64,000 nt of DNA from Alistipes sp. An66 (GTDB lineage: Bacteria > Bacteroidota > Bacteroidia > Bacteroidales > Rikenellaceae): assembly GCF_002161445.1 (NCBI RefSeq), contig NZ_NFHT01000001.1, positions 1 to 64,000 on the forward strand. Direction: 5' to 3'. This document shows, in pieces, positions 61,525 through 64,000 of this stretch. Position 1 is the stretch's first letter. Every line of letters starts with the position of its first letter. The notes under the pieces were generated by a model. The model had not been told where the DNA came from. It searched no databases and was given only the letters and a program-made list of their open reading frames with translations. Position numbers and translations under genes: made by a program.

Positions 61525-63777
61525 ATGAACAAGATATTTTCAAATGCCCGGCGGTTTTTCGCACTGCTTTTCATACCGGTATTGGCCGCAGCATGCGTAA
61601 ATCAAGATGTCGATCTTCCGAATGCGTCGCTTCGGGCCGATAAGACGCAGATTGCCGCCCCTGCCATGGAGTCGGATTTCACGGTCGCTCTTAAAGCCAA
61701 CTGCAATTGGCAGGTCGTCATCGAAGACGAAGACGCTCAATGGCTTTCCATTTCCCCGAAAACAGGTCTGGGAAATGCCGACATTGTTCTTTCGCTTATG
61801 CCCAATACCTCGACTGTTCGAGACGCGGAAGTGACGATTCGCTCTACCGACGATCCGTCGCAAACTCTGACGGTTTTCGTGAAGCAGTCCGCTCACGGCT
61901 CCTATCTGACGATTGCTGAACTGCGCTCGTTGGCTTCGAACCTGACGGTCGGAACTCCCGAATATACCATTACGGAGGACAAAAAGATCTGCGCAATAGT
62001 CAATACGGCTGCCATTGGAGCAAACCTGCCTGGCGGAGTTTTCGGCATACAAGATGCCAAAGAACCCGGTTCGGGCATCCTCGTCCGCACGGAAGAGCTT
62101 TCGTGGAACGACTTCGGTGAAGAATTGGAAATTCCGGTTAAGGGTGCCGTGCTGACGCGCGATGAGAACGGAATACTCGAATTGCAACCCGCGGCCGATG
62201 CTGCCATAGTGCGGACCGAAACCTCGAATGTGCAACTCAGTCCGGTTGTCATCTCCCATGCCGATTATGTTGCCAAGACCTACGAATCGATGTACGTCGC
62301 CTTAGAGACCGTGCAAGCTGTAGCTACGGAGTTGACCGCTACGATGGATGGGCGCGTGGAATTCCAGGATGAAGACAATGAACGTTACGCGGTTTACACA
62401 TGGTCGGGTGCGGCGTTCGTCGGAGCCGCCGTGCCGACGGGTAGTGGCCGGCTGGCAGGTATTGCCTCCCTGGTGGAGGGCGAAGAGGTACTCTTGCCCG
62501 TCACCGCGGAAGATTTCGCTCTTTCGGGAAACCGTTTCGGCGCCGCTTCGGGTATCCGACTGCCATATATCTTCTCGTTCAAGGCCAAAGGGGCCTCGGA
62601 TGCCGATGGCATGTACTATAATACGATGCGGATGTCTGACGGATCGACATGGACGAATTTCCTTTCGGCACCGCCGGCCAAACAGATTGTGGAGCCGAAC
62701 GACGGATCAGGTGTCACGATGACCTTTTACAGGAGCAAGGCTTCGTCGAATGGTAAAAACAACGGGGTGCGGTTTAGGGTTAATGCCGATAAGCTCGACA
62801 ACATCTTCTCGCTCCAGCTGTGGGATACCGGAAATCCCTATCCCTATGTATTGTTAACCTATCCGATTGCAGAAACGGTTTCCGGGACGTTGTGGCTTTC
62901 ATGCAGCGTTACGGGAACGAATTATGCCCCGCGCAATTATACCGTGCAAAGTTCGACCGACAACACGCTATGGGAAACATGCGGCGATTTGCTGATTCCT
63001 TCGGGCATGCGTAACGTTCCGCATTTCTTCTCTGTGCCGGTGACACTGCACGAAACGCTTAGAAAAGGCTCTACGCTTTATATCCGCATCATGCAAAAAG
63101 AGGACATCCGCATAGGCGGCGATACGAAGGCTACGGAAGGCGGCGAAGGTCGTCTGCACGCTGCGATAGTACTCGACCGGCCTTCATCCGATTTGACGAC
63201 TTTCCCCGCCGGAGCAATTTATACCGAAGGTTTCGATCGGATCTACGGTGGTGTAGATTACTTGCTGGGAAGTGATAAACTGGTCAATATGAACGTCTTC
63301 TCGGGCGATGACATTTCGAATTGGAACGAAGAGGAAAAAGGCGGCTTGACCGGAGAGAACGTGAGTGCCCGTCCGGGTTACGTCCAGATCGGCCATGCAC
63401 CGTTCCAGGCAACGCTGCCCAATGCCCTTTCCTGCCAAGTCGGTCAGTTGACCACTCCTGCTCTCTCGGCGTTGGCCGAAGCGACGGATATCGAGGTGAC
63501 GCTGAAAGCAATGGCCTATAAGACAGGGTCGATGATGGCCGATGCCGCCGACAAGAAGGGTGATATGACCAGCTTCAAGGTCGAAGTGATCGGTGGCGGC
63601 ACAATCGACGGTGGAACTTCAAAGGTGATATCGGGTATGAACTATCAGAGTTTCTCGGATTTCCGATTCCTGGTGAACGGAGCGACCTCCGCCACTCAAT
63701 TGCGTTTCACGAGCGAAGCAGCCGAAGGCGGCTTTACGCGCTGGTTCCTTGATGATATATGTGTCGTAAAGCGTTAA
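61525..63777 (+). CDS. BACON/DUF5689-domain surface lipoprotein
   Basis: A 750-residue lipoprotein (lipobox AAAC, Cys24). The N-terminal region (about 33-122) looks like a BACON domain with NWQVVIEDEDAQWLSISP and TVFVKQS, a carbohydrate-associated Ig-like module. Residues about 128-335 look like DUF5689, an OB-fold-like domain often next to EEP enzymes in Bacteroidetes. The C-terminal half is beta-rich and ends RWFLDDICVVK, which resembles jelly-roll binding modules. It is probably the surface ligand-binding protein of the locus. It starts 25 bases after the EEP lipoprotein and is followed by the locus terminator. Confidence 0.8.
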   Translation: MNKIFSNARRFFALLFIPVLAAACVNQDVDLPNASLRADKTQIAAPAMESDFTVALKANCNWQVVIEDEDAQWLSISPKTGLGNADIVLSLMPNTSTVRDAEVTIRSTDDPSQTLTVFVKQSAHGSYLTIAELRSLASNLTVGTPEYTITEDKKICAIVNTAAIGANLPGGVFGIQDAKEPGSGILVRTEELSWNDFGEELEIPVKGAVLTRDENGILELQPAADAAIVRTETSNVQLSPVVISHADYVAKTYESMYVALETVQAVATELTATMDGRVEFQDEDNERYAVYTWSGAAFVGAAVPTGSGRLAGIASLVEGEEVLLPVTAEDFALSGNRFGAASGIRLPYIFSFKAKGASDADGMYYNTMRMSDGSTWTNFLSAPPAKQIVEPNDGSGVTMTFYRSKASSNGKNNGVRFRVNADKLDNIFSLQLWDTGNPYPYVLLTYPIAETVSGTLWLSCSVTGTNYAPRNYTVQSSTDNTLWETCGDLLIPSGMRNVPHFFSVPVTLHETLRKGSTLYIRIMQKEDIRIGGDTKATEGGEGRLHAAIVLDRPSSDLTTFPAGAIYTEGFDRIYGGVDYLLGSDKLVNMNVFSGDDISNWNEEEKGGLTGENVSARPGYVQIGHAPFQATLPNALSCQVGQLTTPALSALAEATDIEVTLKAMAYKTGSMMADAADKKGDMTSFKVEVIGGGTIDGGTSKVISGMNYQSFSDFRFLVNGATSATQLRFTSEAAEGGFTRWFLDDICVVKR

Positions 63778-63786
63778 GATAAAACG

Positions 63787-63831
63787 AATAAGCCTGCACC
63801 GGAAAGTTGTTTCCAGTGCAGGCTTATTTTC
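63787..63831 (+). terminator. Terminator of the SusCD locus
   Basis: AATAAGCCTGCAC (63787-63799) pairs with GTGCAGGCTTATT (63816-63828), 13 bp, followed by TTTCATAAAC. It marks the 3' end of the GH130-SusCD locus. Confidence 0.88.
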
Positions 63832-63845
63832 ATAAACAGATATTC

Positions 63846-64000
63846 ATGCCGATTTTTTCCTACTTTCGCAAAAGCGCACCTTCGGCACCGTTCACGGGCG
63901 ACGACGCAGCACGCATGAAACTCTACAAAAAGCTCCGTTTCCAGAGCTTCATCGCCGGCACGGTCGGTTACAGCCTCTATTACGTCTGCCGTACGAGCCT
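63846..64000 (+). CDS. GlpT/UhpC-type MFS transporter (N-terminal part; continues past the window)
   Basis: Only the first 51 complete codons are in the window. The sequence starts MPIFSYFRKSAPSAP and has a Lys/Tyr-Arg-rich helix, then GTVGYSLYYVCRTSL, the first TM helix of the organophosphate:phosphate antiporter (GlpT/UhpC/UhpT) subfamily. Such proteins exchange glycerol-3-phosphate or hexose phosphates for phosphate, or act as hexose-phosphate sensors. A start at 63915 (MKLYKK) is possible but would omit a stretch similar to family N-termini. The DNA is GC-rich again, unlike the preceding locus. Confidence 0.75.
   Translation, partial: MPIFSYFRKSAPSAPFTGDDAARMKLYKKLRFQSFIAGTVGYSLYYVCRTS

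Noticed and set aside
63780..63845. Second copy of the tRNA-Leu 3' end (attachment site)
   Set aside because: No match to the T-arm/acceptor sequence was seen after the SusCD terminator.
63861..63869. TACTTTCGC resembling a -7 promoter box
   Set aside because: It lies inside the transporter's conserved N-terminal coding region and has a mismatch to the consensus.

Overview
The window looks like a chromosomal segment of a gut-type Bacteroidales bacterium, most probably Alistipes or a close Rikenellaceae relative. Most of it is GC-rich. The promoters carry the Bacteroidetes -7 box (TAnnTTTG), for example TATCTTTGC before the GT5-like gene at 9.5 kb and TTTTG-N19-TATATTTGC before the tRNA. Lineage markers include a SusC/SusD pair, a hybrid two-component system (HTCS), DUF4270, a GldE-type CNNM protein, an S46 dipeptidyl-peptidase and many lipoproteins.

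Layout. At 0-9.5 kb: rplS with a structured leader, a FucP-like sugar transporter and a polyprenyl synthase (minus), then a plus-strand envelope/RNA operon yfhO-like, ftsX, DUF3098, uppP, truB, queA. At 9.5-15.7 kb: a truncated GT5 starch-synthase-like protein overlapping a DUF4270 lipoprotein, then topA and a secreted C1 peptidase. At 15.7-15.9 kb: a gap holding a 25-residue ORF with its own promoter. At 15.9-28.4 kb (all minus): dnaB, comM, murG, murC, ftsQ, ftsA, ftsZ, gldE, a phosphopantetheinyl transferase and a pentapeptide-repeat protein. This is a division/wall cluster fused to replication functions. At 28.5-32.4 kb: YitT-type membrane protein, priA, comF. At 32.5-41.4 kb (minus): cdd, an RluA-type pseudouridine synthase, dtd, two lipoprotein nucleases, a radical SAM protein, a SIMPL protein, rlmD and an unusual lipoprotein. 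At 41.7-48.1 kb (plus): a tightly coupled operon of an MBL hydrolase, FkbM methyltransferase, trmD, lpxB, FAH-family protein, maf and a DPP11-like S46 peptidase.

A tRNA-Leu(GAG) at 48.4 kb marks a change. The DNA beyond it is visibly more AT-rich and uses different codons. It starts with a 5'-truncated DUF5131 phage-type gene and continues as a polysaccharide-utilization-like locus to 63.8 kb. This locus has a 1324-residue HTCS sensor on the minus strand and, divergently, a GH130 lipoprotein, an exported EEP-fold phosphodiesterase/nuclease, SusC, SusD, an EEP lipoprotein and a BACON/DUF5689 lipoprotein, closed by a strong terminator. GC-rich sequence then resumes with the start of a GlpT/UhpC-type transporter cut by the window end.

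The most unusual unit is this locus. It is SusCD-type but has two EEP enzymes and only one glycosidase-family gene, so its target may contain phosphodiesters (a phosphoglycan, or nucleic acid) rather than being a plain glycan. Other points worth a look are the microprotein, the octamer-repeat purine tract between ftsA and ftsZ, the coiled-coil insertion in FtsQ, and the paired nucleases with an altered DRGH motif.
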